A stretch of 64,000 nt of DNA from Psychrosphaera sp. F3M07 (GTDB lineage: Bacteria; Pseudomonadota; Gammaproteobacteria; Enterobacterales; Alteromonadaceae), in the NCBI RefSeq assembly GCF_018860345.1, contig NZ_JAHKPJ010000025.1, positions 62,001 to 126,000 of the forward strand, in the 5' to 3' direction. The notes beneath the pieces are model-generated. The model worked only from the letters and a program-made list of their open reading frames with translations. It did not search any database and had not been told where the DNA came from. A program made the translations under genes and the position numbers. Positions 48,539 through 58,352 of this stretch are shown piece by piece (position 1 is the stretch's first letter; every line of letters begins with the position of its first letter).

Positions 48539-49329
48539 TAGTTCATCCCTCCATTAGAGTTTGCCGCACGATATTTAGCGATGAAAGGTGCGTACCCTTC
48601 TTTACCAAACCAAAACTGAAGTGTACGAGTTACGCCGTTACTTGTTAACGTTGCACCAGATAACGCATCAACACCGTGAACGTCATCAGATTTAGCGCCG
48701 CCTTTAACAAGATTTACAACTGGCTCGCCTGCAGCATTATATATTTTTTTACCTGGCCATAATGCTTTCCATTTAGGGTTCATAACTTCTGCGCCCAGTC
48801 CCGGAGTTTCTTTATGATCAGAGTAAACAACACTGCGAATTGTATTTAAGTCAGCTTCAAGGCCAACATAACCATACATTAAGTCCCATAAACCAGAACC
48901 AACAATAGGTAATACAACGGTTTCAACTACACCCGCATCATTACGAACTAAGTAAACAACAGCATCATGTGAACGACGATTAATACCAGCTGGATCATTT
49001 TCAAGTTTTTCTGATTTATCTGCATCACGAGCATTACGACGCTCATCAAATAAAACAGGATTACCTTCGATGAATTCACCAGAATCTAAATCAATCATCT
49101 TAGCTTCAACGTATTTGTTAAATGTCGCTACGATGCTTTTAGGATCTTTACCTGAAGCTTCTAACAATTTAGATGCTTCTAATATTTTAGTTTGTTGGTC
49201 TAGTAGTTTATTCGCAACTTGCAGTGGTTTTAACTGAACTGCAGAAAACGAAACTAATATTGCACAAACAACACAAACGATAAATACGAAACCAACCGTT
49301 TTGCCAAACGTTTCTTTATTATTAGACAT
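48538..49329 (-). CDS. nqrC: Na+-NQR subunit C
   Basis: A 263-residue subunit with one membrane helix and a periplasmic FMN domain. The FMN-linked threonine is T227 in SGATLTSNG; ApbE of the same operon would attach it. I use ATG 49329 (MSNNKETFG), which overlaps the nqrB stop by eight bases; the frame is open 24 codons further, but that part lies inside nqrB and is not NqrC-like. Confidence 0.96.
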   Translation of the reverse strand: MSNNKETFGKTVGFVFIVCVVCAILVSFSAVQLKPLQVANKLLDQQTKILEASKLLEASGKDPKSIVATFNKYVEAKMIDLDSGEFIEGNPVLFDERRNARDADKSEKLENDPAGINRRSHDAVVYLVRNDAGVVETVVLPIVGSGLWDLMYGYVGLEADLNTIRSVVYSDHKETPGLGAEVMNPKWKALWPGKKIYNAAGEPVVNLVKGGAKSDDVHGVDALSGATLTSNGVTRTLQFWFGKEGYAPFIAKYRAANSNGGMN

Positions 49330-50524
49330 TACGAGCAAGCCTCCGTTTAATATTGCCTTGTACAACAAAGTAGTCGAACAAAGGTGCAAATAAGTTAGCA
49401 AATAAGATAGCTAACATCATACCTTCAGGGAAAGCTGGGTTAACAACACGAACTAATACAACCATTAAGCCGATTAATACGCCATACCAAAACTTACCTT
49501 TATTAGTAAATGCGGCTGATACTGGGTCTGTTGCCATAAAGAAGGCACCTAATGCCCAACCACCTAATACTACATGCCAGAACCAAGGCATAGCGAACAT
49601 TGCATTTGTTTCACTACCAATCATATTAAATAAAGTGGCAGTAACAATTGTTCCAGCTAATGTACCAGCAACAATTCTCCAAGATGCTACACGAATGTAG
49701 ATAATGAATAAGCCACCGATTAATATTGCTAATGTTGATACTTCACCAACAGAACCTGCGATGAAACCGTAGAAAGCATCTGCCCATAACGCCATATTGC
49801 TATAATCAATAGAACCAGCAATACCTTGGCTTAACATAGTTGCACCAGAGAACGCGTCAGCTGCAACCCATACAGCATCACCCGAAATTTCAGCAGGATA
49901 AGCAAAGAATAGGAATGCACGACCAGCAAGAGCTGGATTTAAGAAGTTTCGACCCGTTCCACCAAATATTTCTTTAGCGATAACCACACCAAAAGTAATA
50001 CCTAATGCCGCTTGCCATAAAGGGATTGTCGAAGGAAGAATTAACGCAAACAAGATTGAAGTAACAAAGAAACCTTCGTTTACTTCATGTTTACGTACAG
50101 AAGCAAAAATTACTTCCCAGAATCCACCAACCAAAAATACGGTTAAGTAAATAGGTAAGAAGAAACACGCGCCATACCACATTTTGGTTGCCCAACCTGC
50201 ATCAGCGGTTAATTCACTTCCGAATAACTCAAATAATCCAACCTGCCATGAGTCAGCAACTGCATAACCAGCAGCTAAAGCATCAGCAGCTTGATGGCCA
50301 ATGTTAAACATACCAAAAAACATGGCAGGAAATAACGCTAACCAAACCATGATCATGATTCGTTTTAAATCGATGCTATCACGGACGTGTGTTTGGCCTT
50401 TATTAACTAAACCTGGCGTATAAAAAATAGTTGCGGCTGCTTCATACAGTGCATACCATTTTTCGTATTTACCACCTGGTTCAAAATTAGGTTCTATTTT
50501 TTCTAAATAACTCTTAAGACCCAT
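49322..50524 (-). CDS. nqrB: Na+-NQR subunit B
   Basis: A 400-residue multi-helix membrane subunit that carries covalent FMN (T229 in SGATMLSQG) and riboflavin and forms the main sodium pathway and quinone site. [20 protein letters not shown] and [13 protein letters not shown] are well conserved. It starts two bases after the nqrA stop and overlaps nqrC by eight bases. Confidence 0.97.
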   Translation of the reverse strand: MGLKSYLEKIEPNFEPGGKYEKWYALYEAAATIFYTPGLVNKGQTHVRDSIDLKRIMIMVWLALFPAMFFGMFNIGHQAADALAAGYAVADSWQVGLFELFGSELTADAGWATKMWYGACFFLPIYLTVFLVGGFWEVIFASVRKHEVNEGFFVTSILFALILPSTIPLWQAALGITFGVVIAKEIFGGTGRNFLNPALAGRAFLFFAYPAEISGDAVWVAADAFSGATMLSQGIAGSIDYSNMALWADAFYGFIAGSVGEVSTLAILIGGLFIIYIRVASWRIVAGTLAGTIVTATLFNMIGSETNAMFAMPWFWHVVLGGWALGAFFMATDPVSAAFTNKGKFWYGVLIGLMVVLVRVVNPAFPEGMMLAILFANLFAPLFDYFVVQGNIKRRLARNV

Positions 50525-50526
50525 GA

Positions 50527-51867
50527 CTAACCCTCTTTTTCAATCGTCGTTAGGCAATCACGAAGAATCGAACCGTATTCATATTTACCTGGGCAAACAA
50601 ATGAACAAAGTGCTAAATCTTCTTCACCTAATTCCAAACAACCTAATGTTTGCGCAGAGTCTGTATCACCAGAGATCAAATCACGTAGTAATAAAGTTGG
50701 CAAAACATCTAATGGCATAATGCGTTCATAGTTACCGATTGGCACCATTGAACGGTCAGAACCATTGGTTGTCGTCGTCATGTTGAATAATTTTTTAGGA
50801 GATAAGTGGCCTAAGAAAGTACGTGTAATTGAATACTTATCAGAACCAGGCATAGCCCAACCTAAGAATTCTTTTTCACGGCCTTCTGCCAATACAGAAA
50901 CTTGCAAATGGTAACGGTGAAGATAACCGTGAACACCCATTGCTGCTGTACCTGCTAAAACTGAACCAGAAACAATACGGTTTTCGCCGTCTTCTAATTC
51001 ACCTGAAGTTAAATCAGCTGTTGATGCACCAAGAAGTGTGCGAACCAAACGTGGATTTTTAACAACTGGACCAGCTAAAGAAATAACACGTTGATTATTT
51101 ATTTCGCCAGTTAAGAATAATTGCCCATAAGCAATTACTTCTTGGTAGTTGATATGCCAAACTTTTTTGGTTGCAGACACTGGATCAATAAAGTGAATGT
51201 GAGTACCTACTAAGCCGGCTGGATGTTTACCAGAGAACTCATGTACCGATACTTTTTCACCAGAAGCTTGAACCGAAGAACCAGCCGCTTTAGAAACATT
51301 TACTTTTCCATCCGTTAATTGAGCTAATACAGCAAGACCTGCATTAAATGCGTCTTGTTGCTCTGCAATAATAACTGCAGGATCAGCCGCTAATGGATTA
51401 GTATCCATCGCGTTAACAAATATTGATGCTGGGGTAGAGTCAACCGCTGGTACTTTATCGAAAGGACGAGTACGTAACGCAACCCATTGTCCTGATTCAA
51501 TTAGTTGTTCAACAACTGCTTCGCGAGAAAGTGAAGAAATCGCACTCGCGTCGTGTTTAGCAAATGTTATTTGCTCATCACCCGCTACTTCAATCACGAT
51601 AGATTGAAGAATACGTTTTTCACCTCGGTTTATTTCTTTTACTACGCCGGCTGCCGGAGCAGTGTATTTAACGCCAAGGTTCTTTTTATCTTCAAAAAGA
51701 ATCTGACCTTTTTTAACACTGTCTCCTACCTTAACATACATCGTCGGACGCATGCCGTGGTATTCTTCACCAAGCGTAGCAACAGTTTTAACTGTTGGGC
51801 CATCATGGATGGCTTGTTGTGGAACTCCTTCAATAGGAAGATCCAACCCTTTTTTTATGTTGATCAT
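50527..51867 (-). CDS. nqrA: Na+-NQR subunit A
   Basis: A 446-residue peripheral subunit linked to quinone binding. It begins [14 protein letters not shown], aligned with the known family start ([11 protein letters not shown]), so I choose ATG 51867 even though in-frame GTG and ATG codons lie up to four codons upstream. No strong ribosome site is seen before any of them. It is the first gene of nqrABCDEF-apbE-nqrM, all tightly spaced on the minus strand; control elements lie at 51916-52019. Confidence 0.95.
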   Translation of the reverse strand: MINIKKGLDLPIEGVPQQAIHDGPTVKTVATLGEEYHGMRPTMYVKVGDSVKKGQILFEDKKNLGVKYTAPAAGVVKEINRGEKRILQSIVIEVAGDEQITFAKHDASAISSLSREAVVEQLIESGQWVALRTRPFDKVPAVDSTPASIFVNAMDTNPLAADPAVIIAEQQDAFNAGLAVLAQLTDGKVNVSKAAGSSVQASGEKVSVHEFSGKHPAGLVGTHIHFIDPVSATKKVWHINYQEVIAYGQLFLTGEINNQRVISLAGPVVKNPRLVRTLLGASTADLTSGELEDGENRIVSGSVLAGTAAMGVHGYLHRYHLQVSVLAEGREKEFLGWAMPGSDKYSITRTFLGHLSPKKLFNMTTTTNGSDRSMVPIGNYERIMPLDVLPTLLLRDLISGDTDSAQTLGCLELGEEDLALCSFVCPGKYEYGSILRDCLTTIEKEG

Positions 51868-51915
51868 ACGCATATGCACTGTTTAAGTTGAAAGATATGG
51901 ATTTTTAAAACACTC

Positions 51916-51933
51916 GCGAAATCGCGATTTCGC
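51916..51933. promoter_or_regulatory. 18-bp perfect palindrome in the nqr leader
   Basis: GCGAAATCGCGATTTCGC is fully self-complementary. It lies 48 bases before the nqrA start and about 55 bases downstream of the predicted -10 element, so it would sit in the leader or just downstream of the transcription start. It is a candidate operator or RNA hairpin for control of the nqr operon; no protein can be named. Confidence 0.65.
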
Positions 51934-51988
51934 CAATATTCATAAAACATTAAATCGTAAAAATTTGTTACTTCCCTGCTAGCCCGAA

Positions 51989-52019
51989 AGTGTAGCACTT
52001 ATCGCCCCTTTCTGACCAA
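51989..52019 (-). promoter_or_regulatory. Predicted promoter of the nqr operon
   Basis: On the minus strand TTGGTC (52019-52014) and TGCTACACT (51997-51989, an extended -10) are separated by 19 bases. The extended TG may compensate for the long spacer. The transcript would begin around 51982, giving a leader of about 115 bases. Confidence 0.5.
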
Positions 52020-52102
52020 CTTAAATTTAAAAAAATATGGCCAAGACACTAATTATTGGACATTTTTTATCCAACTAGTCGATTGTATTACTAAGCTGAA
52101 AA

Positions 52103-52139
52103 ACAAAAAACCGAATGGAGCATTCAGTCCATTCGGTTT
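52103..52139 (-). terminator. Intrinsic terminator of fabV
   Basis: AACCGAATGGA and TCCATTCGGTT form an 11-base perfect stem. On the minus strand it is followed by TTTTTGTTTTTC. It lies 20 bases after the fabV stop codon. Confidence 0.92.
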
Positions 52140-52158
52140 CTTTTCGTTACACTCAATT

Positions 52159-53349
52159 TTAAACTAGATTTTTTAGCTCTAAATCCAGGTTTACATCAGC
52201 ATCATAATCAACGTTGTCGTAATCAAAGCCAAACAAGCGTAAGAACTCTTGATGGTAACCTTTATAATCCGTTAATTCGTCAATCGTGTCAGTATCTACC
52301 GTATCCCAAACAGCCTGAACGCGTGATTGTACATCGTCTTCAAGCTCTTTGTAATTTTGGAATAAGTGACCACCGTCATCAAATCTTGGTGTATCACCAA
52401 ACAAGTTTTCTTTAAATAAAGCTGTAATTTGCTCAATAACACCTTCGTAAGTTCCGTCTTGTTTCATTACTTTGAATAGCGCTGATATATACAAAGGCAT
52501 AATTGGAATAGCTGAACTGGCTTGAGTAACTACAGCGTTCAAAGAAGAGACATAAGCTGAGCCATTTAAGCTGGTTGTCGCTTGTTTAATAGCGGTTACT
52601 GCTCGGTCTAAATCTTCTTTTGCTTTACCTATCGTTGCATGACCATAGATAGGCCAAGTTAATTTCTTACCTATATAGGTATAAGCCGTTGTTTTAAAAT
52701 CGTTAGCTAATACATCAGCGTCTTTAAGTGCATTAATCCACAGCTCCCAATCTTCTCCACCCATGACTTTAACTGTATTGTCGATTTCGTCTTGATTAGC
52801 GGCTTCTACTGAAACTTCATCAATAACACGTTTTGACGTATTTAAGTTTTTAGTAGTTACTGAATTGCCAATTGGCTTTAACGTTGAAGAATATACTTCG
52901 CCCGTTACCGGATCGGTTCTTCTTGGTGATGCTAATGAGTATATTACTAAATCAATTTTACCCATATCTGCTTTTATGGTTTCAATTGTCTTTTGTTTAA
53001 TTTCATTAGAAAACGCATCGCCATTAATGTGTTTAGAGTAAATACCGGCTTCTTCTGCTGCTTTTTCAAATGCAACAGTATTATACCAACCAGCAGATCC
53101 AGTCTTTTTTTCTGTCCCAGGTTTTTCAAAGAAAATACCTAACGTATTGGCACCATGACCAAATGTAGAAACGATTCTTGAAGCTAGACCGTAACCAGTT
53201 GATGCACCGATAACTAACACATTTTTTGGACCGTTTTGTGCAAATTCATTTTGTTTTACATATGAAATTTGACGATTAACACTCTCAGCACAACCTACTG
53301 GGTGAGCATTGGTACAAATAAATCCACGAACTTTTGGTTTAATAACCAT
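52159..53349 (-). CDS. fabV: Enoyl-ACP reductase (NADH), FabV type
   Basis: A 396-residue enzyme completing each elongation cycle of fatty-acid synthesis. It starts MVIKPKVRGFICTNAHPVGC, the family signature, and has the Rossmann motif GASTGYGLASR near residue 50 and the YTYIGKK-like catalytic Tyr-x8-Lys region around 235. FabV is typical for Vibrio and Alteromonadales and tolerates triclosan in known cases. It is monocistronic with its own terminator. Confidence 0.95.
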   Translation of the reverse strand: MVIKPKVRGFICTNAHPVGCAESVNRQISYVKQNEFAQNGPKNVLVIGASTGYGLASRIVSTFGHGANTLGIFFEKPGTEKKTGSAGWYNTVAFEKAAEEAGIYSKHINGDAFSNEIKQKTIETIKADMGKIDLVIYSLASPRRTDPVTGEVYSSTLKPIGNSVTTKNLNTSKRVIDEVSVEAANQDEIDNTVKVMGGEDWELWINALKDADVLANDFKTTAYTYIGKKLTWPIYGHATIGKAKEDLDRAVTAIKQATTSLNGSAYVSSLNAVVTQASSAIPIMPLYISALFKVMKQDGTYEGVIEQITALFKENLFGDTPRFDDGGHLFQNYKELEDDVQSRVQAVWDTVDTDTIDELTDYKGYHQEFLRLFGFDYDNVDYDADVNLDLELKNLV

Positions 53350-53469
53350 CTTTAAATCCTGTTAAAAAAAACGTTGAATGAAAAATTGCGGCAAGTCTAC
53401 TCTCTATCTTGTTAAAAACAGATCTGACTTGCCGATAAATATCTTTAATTATTTCTAAAGTTTGTCTTA

Positions 53470-54561
53470 TTAGTTACTTCTATTTTTATAATATTCTTCT
53501 TCTGACACTTTATGATAAGCAGATACTTGAGTTTGAAATTTACTATATGACTTCATTACTTTAGCCATCATAGGATCGTTATCAATTTGTTCTTGTATTA
53601 CTTCTGCACTGGCTTTTTTTAGTGCTTTCATTACTGAAATAGGCAGTGTTTTAATTTCCACCCCATATTTATTTTTAAGGGTTTCCATAGCGGTATTATT
53701 ACGTGCGGTGTATTCATCTAACATGTCTTGATTGATTGCACGTGCAGCTACTTCTACTATTTTCTGTAAGTCTTTAGGCAAAGACAAATAGGCTTGTTCA
53801 TTGACTGTGAATTCCAACATGGCCCCAGGCTCATGCCAGCCAGATGCGTAATAATGTTCTGCAACTTTATAGAAGCCAAATGCTAAATCATTATAAGGAC
53901 CAACCCATTCGGTTGCATCAATAGCGCCCGATTGTAATGAAGTGAATAATTCACCGCCGGTCAAAGCAACTGGCACCGCACCAAGTTTCTTCATTACTTC
54001 ACCGCCCAACCCAGGAATACGAATTTTAAGTCCTTGTAAATCAGCTACCGAGTTTATTTCTTTTTTAAACCATCCTGCCGATTGAACCCCTGTGCTGCCC
54101 CCAGCAAATGGAATTACACCAAATGGCTTATATAATTCACGCCATAATTCCAAACCACCACCATAATGCAACCACCCATTGGTTTCTTGTGCATTTAAGC
54201 CAAAAGGAAGTGCAGTAAAAATAGGAGCTGCCGTCATTTTACCTTTCCAATAGTAAGATGCAGCATGCCCCATCTGAGCTGTACCTTGCGAAACAGCATC
54301 AAACACTTGGAATCCAGGAACTATTTCACCTGCTCCATATACTTTAATTTGCAATCGTCCATTACTCATTTCATTCACAATTGTGGCAAAATTTTCAGGC
54401 GCGGTTCCTAACCCAGGGAAGTTTTTCGGCCAACTGGTCACTAATTTCCATTTAAAGGTTTCTTGTTCCGCTGCAACAACATTGTTTTTATTTTCCTCAC
54501 CACAGCCATAAAGTAAGCTAATACTCAAACTAACCACGATAAAATTAAACCATTTATTCAT
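53470..54561 (-). CDS. TRAP transporter substrate-binding protein, DctP family, lipoprotein
   Basis: A 363-residue periplasmic receptor. The signal MNKWFNFIVVSLSISLLYGC ends in a lipobox (Cys20), so it is anchored in the membrane. WKLVTSWPKNFPGLGTAPENFA begins the DctP fold, and the conserved Arg for carboxylate binding is probably in LKIRIPGLGGEV. Substrates in this subgroup are often 2-oxo- or other monocarboxylic acids. It forms an operon with dctQ- and dctM-like genes (ten bases after dctM). A hairpin at 53389-53434 may end the transcript. Confidence 0.9.
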   Translation of the reverse strand: MNKWFNFIVVSLSISLLYGCGEENKNNVVAAEQETFKWKLVTSWPKNFPGLGTAPENFATIVNEMSNGRLQIKVYGAGEIVPGFQVFDAVSQGTAQMGHAASYYWKGKMTAAPIFTALPFGLNAQETNGWLHYGGGLELWRELYKPFGVIPFAGGSTGVQSAGWFKKEINSVADLQGLKIRIPGLGGEVMKKLGAVPVALTGGELFTSLQSGAIDATEWVGPYNDLAFGFYKVAEHYYASGWHEPGAMLEFTVNEQAYLSLPKDLQKIVEVAARAINQDMLDEYTARNNTAMETLKNKYGVEIKTLPISVMKALKKASAEVIQEQIDNDPMMAKVMKSYSKFQTQVSAYHKVSEEEYYKNRSN

Positions 54562-54571
54562 TTTTATGTCC

Positions 54572-55936
54572 TTAACCGTAAATCATATTCGGTAATGTTG
54601 TTGCAATTTCTGGCCAAATAGCTAAACCAACCAATAACAATAGTTGCATGACTATAAAAGGAATTACACCTTTATATATAGCCGACGTTGGAATAGAGCT
54701 CGGTGTGACCCCTCTTAAATAAAACAATGCGAAACCAAAAGGGGGAGTTAAGAATGAGGTTTGCAGATTTATCGCTATCATTATACCTAACCATATTGGG
54801 TCGACTCCCATTACAAATAAAACAGGGGCAACCAATGGCACCACTACAAACGTTATCTCAATAAAATCAAGAATAAAACCTAATAGAAAGATTACAACCA
54901 TTACCGTTATTAACACCCCTATTTTACCACCTGGCATATTTTCAAATAATGAATGTATTAACTCTTCCCCACCAAACCCTCTAAATACTAAAGAAAATAT
55001 CGATGCCCCTATTAAAATCATGAACACCATAGAGGTGACTGTGGTAGTAGATAACATGACCGATTTTAACGTAGGTAAATCTAGCTTGTTTTTAAACAAT
55101 GCAATAATCATGGCTCCAAACGCACCTAATCCAGCAGCTTCCGTTGGCGTTGCTACACCTAACAAAATTGACCCTAAAACGACTAAAATTAATACTAGCG
55201 GTGGTATTAAGCTAGACAATAAGTCACCTAATGACACTTGTTCAATTTGTGTAGGTTTGGGCGCCCATTGTGCTTTAAATACGCCGACATAAATTGAATA
55301 TAACAAATACATAGCCACCAAGATTAAACCTGGAATTAAAGCACCTGCGAATAGATCACCTACTGAAATGGTTTCTGGTGAGAATATCCCTTGAGATAAT
55401 TGAGCCTGTTGATATGAACTAGAAAGTACATCTCCCAATAATACTAATGCTATAGAAGGAGGTATGATTTGCCCTAATGTCCCTGTTGCAGCAATAACAC
55501 CTGTGGCATAACTTTGGTTGTAGCCAGCTTTCATCATACTAGGCAGTGACATTAATCCCATCGTCACGACTGTTGCACCCACGATACCAGTACTAGCGGC
55601 CATTAACGCACCAACTAAGGTAACGGCAATTCCCATCCCAGCGGGTAATCGACCTAACGCATTGGTCATACTGGACAATAATTCTTCTGCAACTTTAGAT
55701 CGCTCTAACATGACCCCCATAAAAACAAACAAAGGAACAGCCAATAACGTTTGATTGGTCATTATTCCATACAATCGACTTGGTAACGCATTTAACAAAG
55801 CATGGTCAAAGGTGTTGGTAAGTAATCCAAATACCGAAAATATCAATGCCGTCCCAGCTAAAGTAAAAGCAACTGGATATCCCAACATCAGCACCAAACA
55901 AACCACTAAAAACATCAACAATGAGATCCATTCCAT
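54572..55936 (-). CDS. TRAP transporter large permease, DctM family
   Basis: A 454-residue inner-membrane protein of about 12 helices. Conserved features are PLFVFMGVMLERS, the GATVVTMGLMSLPSMM hairpin and PPSIALVLLGD, typical of DctM. It uses the sodium gradient to import the ligand delivered by the DctP-like protein, which suits a cell with Na+-NQR. It shares one base with the dctQ-like stop codon (ATGA overlap). Confidence 0.93.
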   Translation of the reverse strand: MEWISLLMFLVVCLVLMLGYPVAFTLAGTALIFSVFGLLTNTFDHALLNALPSRLYGIMTNQTLLAVPLFVFMGVMLERSKVAEELLSSMTNALGRLPAGMGIAVTLVGALMAASTGIVGATVVTMGLMSLPSMMKAGYNQSYATGVIAATGTLGQIIPPSIALVLLGDVLSSSYQQAQLSQGIFSPETISVGDLFAGALIPGLILVAMYLLYSIYVGVFKAQWAPKPTQIEQVSLGDLLSSLIPPLVLILVVLGSILLGVATPTEAAGLGAFGAMIIALFKNKLDLPTLKSVMLSTTTVTSMVFMILIGASIFSLVFRGFGGEELIHSLFENMPGGKIGVLITVMVVIFLLGFILDFIEITFVVVPLVAPVLFVMGVDPIWLGIMIAINLQTSFLTPPFGFALFYLRGVTPSSIPTSAIYKGVIPFIVMQLLLLVGLAIWPEIATTLPNMIYG

Positions 55937-56466
55937 TATCTTAACTCCTCATTTAATGATGACACTTTTTTAATCACAATTTTGATCACCTCACTTATCC
56001 CCTGAATTATTAACAATAAAGGCATTAATATGAGTAACGTTTTTAATATGAAAACTAAAGGTAATCCGCCAGCCTCTTGAGAGCTTTCGGTAATTTGCCA
56101 AGATTGAATTACATAATTCCAGCTCATTACTAGAATATAAGTGCAGGTAGGTATTAGAAAAAATATATGACCAAACAAATTAACTGAATCTTTCTTTGTC
56201 GCTGTCATTTTACGATAAAAAATATCAACCCTGACATGTTCATCCTGTTGTAAAGTGAAAGACATGGCCAACATTAAAATGAATGAATGTAAATAAAGCA
56301 CACTTTCTTGCAGCCAAATCCAACCTATGTTGAATCCATAACGCAAAATCACGACGGTAGTCATGGTGATAACCATAACTATTGTTAACCAAGATATGAC
56401 CTTACCTATATGAGTTGTGAAATTTTCAAGCCGATTTAACCCTAGTCTTGATAACGTTTCTGACAC
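55936..56466 (-). CDS. TRAP transporter small permease, DctQ family
   Basis: A 176-residue membrane subunit with four helices; the second reads WLQESVLYLHSFILMLAM, with the typical W/E motif, and HVRVDIFY follows. It is the first gene of the dctQ-dctM-dctP operon. The start ATG 56466 lies some 260 bases from the next gene, so the promoter is in the AT-rich interval upstream. Together they are a complete TRAP system. Confidence 0.9.
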   Translation of the reverse strand: MSETLSRLGLNRLENFTTHIGKVISWLTIVMVITMTTVVILRYGFNIGWIWLQESVLYLHSFILMLAMSFTLQQDEHVRVDIFYRKMTATKKDSVNLFGHIFFLIPTCTYILVMSWNYVIQSWQITESSQEAGGLPLVFILKTLLILMPLLLIIQGISEVIKIVIKKVSSLNEELR

Positions 56467-56728
56467 GACAACACCTAATTTATTATTATTTTTATTTGTG
56501 GAGCGTTTTTATACCGAATGGCATCCATTAAAGCAAATACCCAATAAGTGGCTGATTTTCACCCACATTTATGTAATTTTATTACGACATAAACGTGTAA
56601 CACTCATAAAAAAGACACTTTATGTAAATTAATTACGTAATTTAGTTTACAAACTCAATTTAATTAGTATAATTACTCTACATTAGAATATTTACTCTAC
56701 AAACACACAATAAATAAGGCGATTTATT

Positions 56729-57181
56729 ATGAAAACATTATTCACAGCAGCACTTTTTACACTGGTTAGCACTCAAACTTTTGCACAAAATTCTGAATAT
56801 AAATTTGTAGCATTAGACAATTCAGAAGCAACTGACATCTGTTTAACAGCAGCAACTGTTGGTTATTATAAAGCTAAAAAAATAGCGAAAAGCTCACCTT
56901 TATTTAACGAAGTAGAATTTATTACTACAAAATGTAATGGTCTTTCTATTCGTCAATTCGCAAAAAAATACACAGAAGTAGCAAACACAACTGAAGAAGT
57001 AATAAACACAGTTTCTTATGAATTCAAACCAGTTGATAATGATGAAGCGAGTCAACTTTGCGCCGTTGCCGCTAAAGAAGGTTTAAGAGAAGCGATCAAC
57101 ATCGGTGGACGTGACGCTAAATTTATAACGTGTAATGGTTTACGTATCGAAACTTTCGCACGTAAATTCAGAAACTCTTAA
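56729..57181 (+). CDS. Exported two-repeat protein, DUF3718-like
   Basis: A 150-residue protein with a signal peptide (first 19 residues, cut after TFA-QNS). The mature part has two similar units of about 55 residues: VALDNSEATDICLTAATVGYY to CNGLSIRQFAKKY, and KPVDNDEASQLCAVAAKEGL to CNGLRIETFARKF. Each has two cysteines, probably one disulfide per repeat. It resembles DUF3718 proteins of Alteromonadales; the function is unknown. It is single-gene with repeated TTTACTCTACA motifs in the upstream AT-rich region. Confidence 0.75.
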   Translation: MKTLFTAALFTLVSTQTFAQNSEYKFVALDNSEATDICLTAATVGYYKAKKIAKSSPLFNEVEFITTKCNGLSIRQFAKKYTEVANTTEEVINTVSYEFKPVDNDEASQLCAVAAKEGLREAINIGGRDAKFITCNGLRIETFARKFRNS

Positions 57182-57267
57182 TATACCAGCAACAAAGCTG
57201 CCGATTTATACCAGCAGCTAGTGTAACTAATATACAAAAGTTAGTAGCACTTAAATGATTTATCGCC

Positions 57268-57585
57268 TTAGCTTCCCCCTAAACATTTGGGGGAATCGGG
57301 CGCTCCACCTAACTCTTGTGTTAACTCCGCCCACTCATCTAGAGTATAAGTATGTATAGCCAAAGCATGAATATGGTTTGCTAATTCATCAGCCAAACAT
57401 GAATTCACCGCTCTATGTCTTTGAATGAGTCTTTTATTTTCAAACTCGTTTGAAACTACAACCACTTTAAAATGTGACTCACTACCTTCTGGTACATTAT
57501 GTTTATAACTTTCATTTTCAACTGATAAATGTGTTGGCGAAAAGTCGTTAGTTAATTTATCTGTAATTAGTTTTTGAATTTTCAT
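57268..57585 (-). CDS. bolA: BolA-family protein
   Basis: A 105-residue protein of the BolA fold: [12 protein letters not shown], then [32 protein letters not shown] with the conserved RHR signature, and [15 protein letters not shown]. BolA works with monothiol glutaredoxins in iron-sulfur handling and affects cell shape. It lies 80 bases downstream of an AlkB-like gene on the same strand and near rlmG and a YajG-like gene, a common neighbourhood in related bacteria. Confidence 0.93.
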   Translation of the reverse strand: MKIQKLITDKLTNDFSPTHLSVENESYKHNVPEGSESHFKVVVVSNEFENKRLIQRHRAVNSCLADELANHIHALAIHTYTLDEWAELTQELGGAPDSPKCLGGS

Positions 57586-57664
57586 TTTTTACTCTTAAAT
57601 TGTTAAGTCTTTATCTATGGTATCTAATATCGAACAAAGTGTTCTAGGTTAATTTCAATAGCCT

Positions 57665-58279
57665 CTAGCTCATGATATTTCTAAAAGTTAAACTAATTCG
57701 GCTTCGCTCTACTTTTTTCCTTGCCGGTATTGCATGTTTATAACTGGCCTGCACCCCTGGTTTCATCAATAATAAACTTCCATGTGCCAATTCTAAGTTA
57801 ACCGTTTCTCCTTCAATATTATGCTTAAACTGAAAGGTGCGCTGAATACCTAAACTTACAGTGACTACCGCAGGAGATAGCCCTAACTCTTTTTCATCAT
57901 CAGCGTGCCAGCCCATTTTGTCTTGACCATCACGGTAAAGGTTAATCAGCGCTGAATTAAATTGTTTTTTAGTTATTTTTTCTGCTCGTGTTTTAATGTC
58001 AAAAACGACTTGATCCCAACCTGTCGACTCAAATAACTTTCCACTGTATTGATAATGTGTTCCAACCTCCCCCATCCAACTTTGTAAACGGGGTACCAAG
58101 TGCTTTTTCCCATATACTTCCACTGTAGGTTGCTGCCAAGACAAATTCGAAAGTAAATAATTAAATGCATCATTTGCGTATAACGGATCCATAAAATTAG
58201 GTACATATACGAATCCACTGGGTAATTGGATAGATTTATTGCTATTTTGGCTATCTATTTCAAATAAATCGAATTGCAA
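57665..58279 (-). CDS. AlkB-like 2-oxoglutarate/Fe(II) dioxygenase
   Basis: A 204-residue enzyme that removes alkyl groups from DNA or RNA bases by oxidation. Iron ligands are HxD in WHADDE and the distal His in SYKHAIP; the 2-oxoglutarate arginines lie in RSRISLTFR near the C-terminus. NLYRDGQDKMGWHADDE is the usual signature. It is divergent from rlmG, with 73 bases in between. The AlkB subgroup is not resolvable by eye. Confidence 0.92.
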   Translation of the reverse strand: MQFDLFEIDSQNSNKSIQLPSGFVYVPNFMDPLYANDAFNYLLSNLSWQQPTVEVYGKKHLVPRLQSWMGEVGTHYQYSGKLFESTGWDQVVFDIKTRAEKITKKQFNSALINLYRDGQDKMGWHADDEKELGLSPAVVTVSLGIQRTFQFKHNIEGETVNLELAHGSLLLMKPGVQASYKHAIPARKKVERSRISLTFRNIMS

Positions 58280-58352
58280 AATTTACTTCACCGCGCGGGA
58301 GTGGGACAATAGGGTAATGATAATTAGTTCTTCACTAAACGGCGAGTAATAT

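Noticed and set aside
49330-49401. N-terminal extension of NqrC by 24 codons
   Set aside because: Lies within nqrB and is not NqrC-like; ATG 49329 fits the family start.
53389-53434. Inverted repeat CGGCAAGTC/GACTTGCCG after the TRAP operon
   Set aside because: The 28-base loop is long for a terminator; mentioned with dctP but not listed as a separate site.
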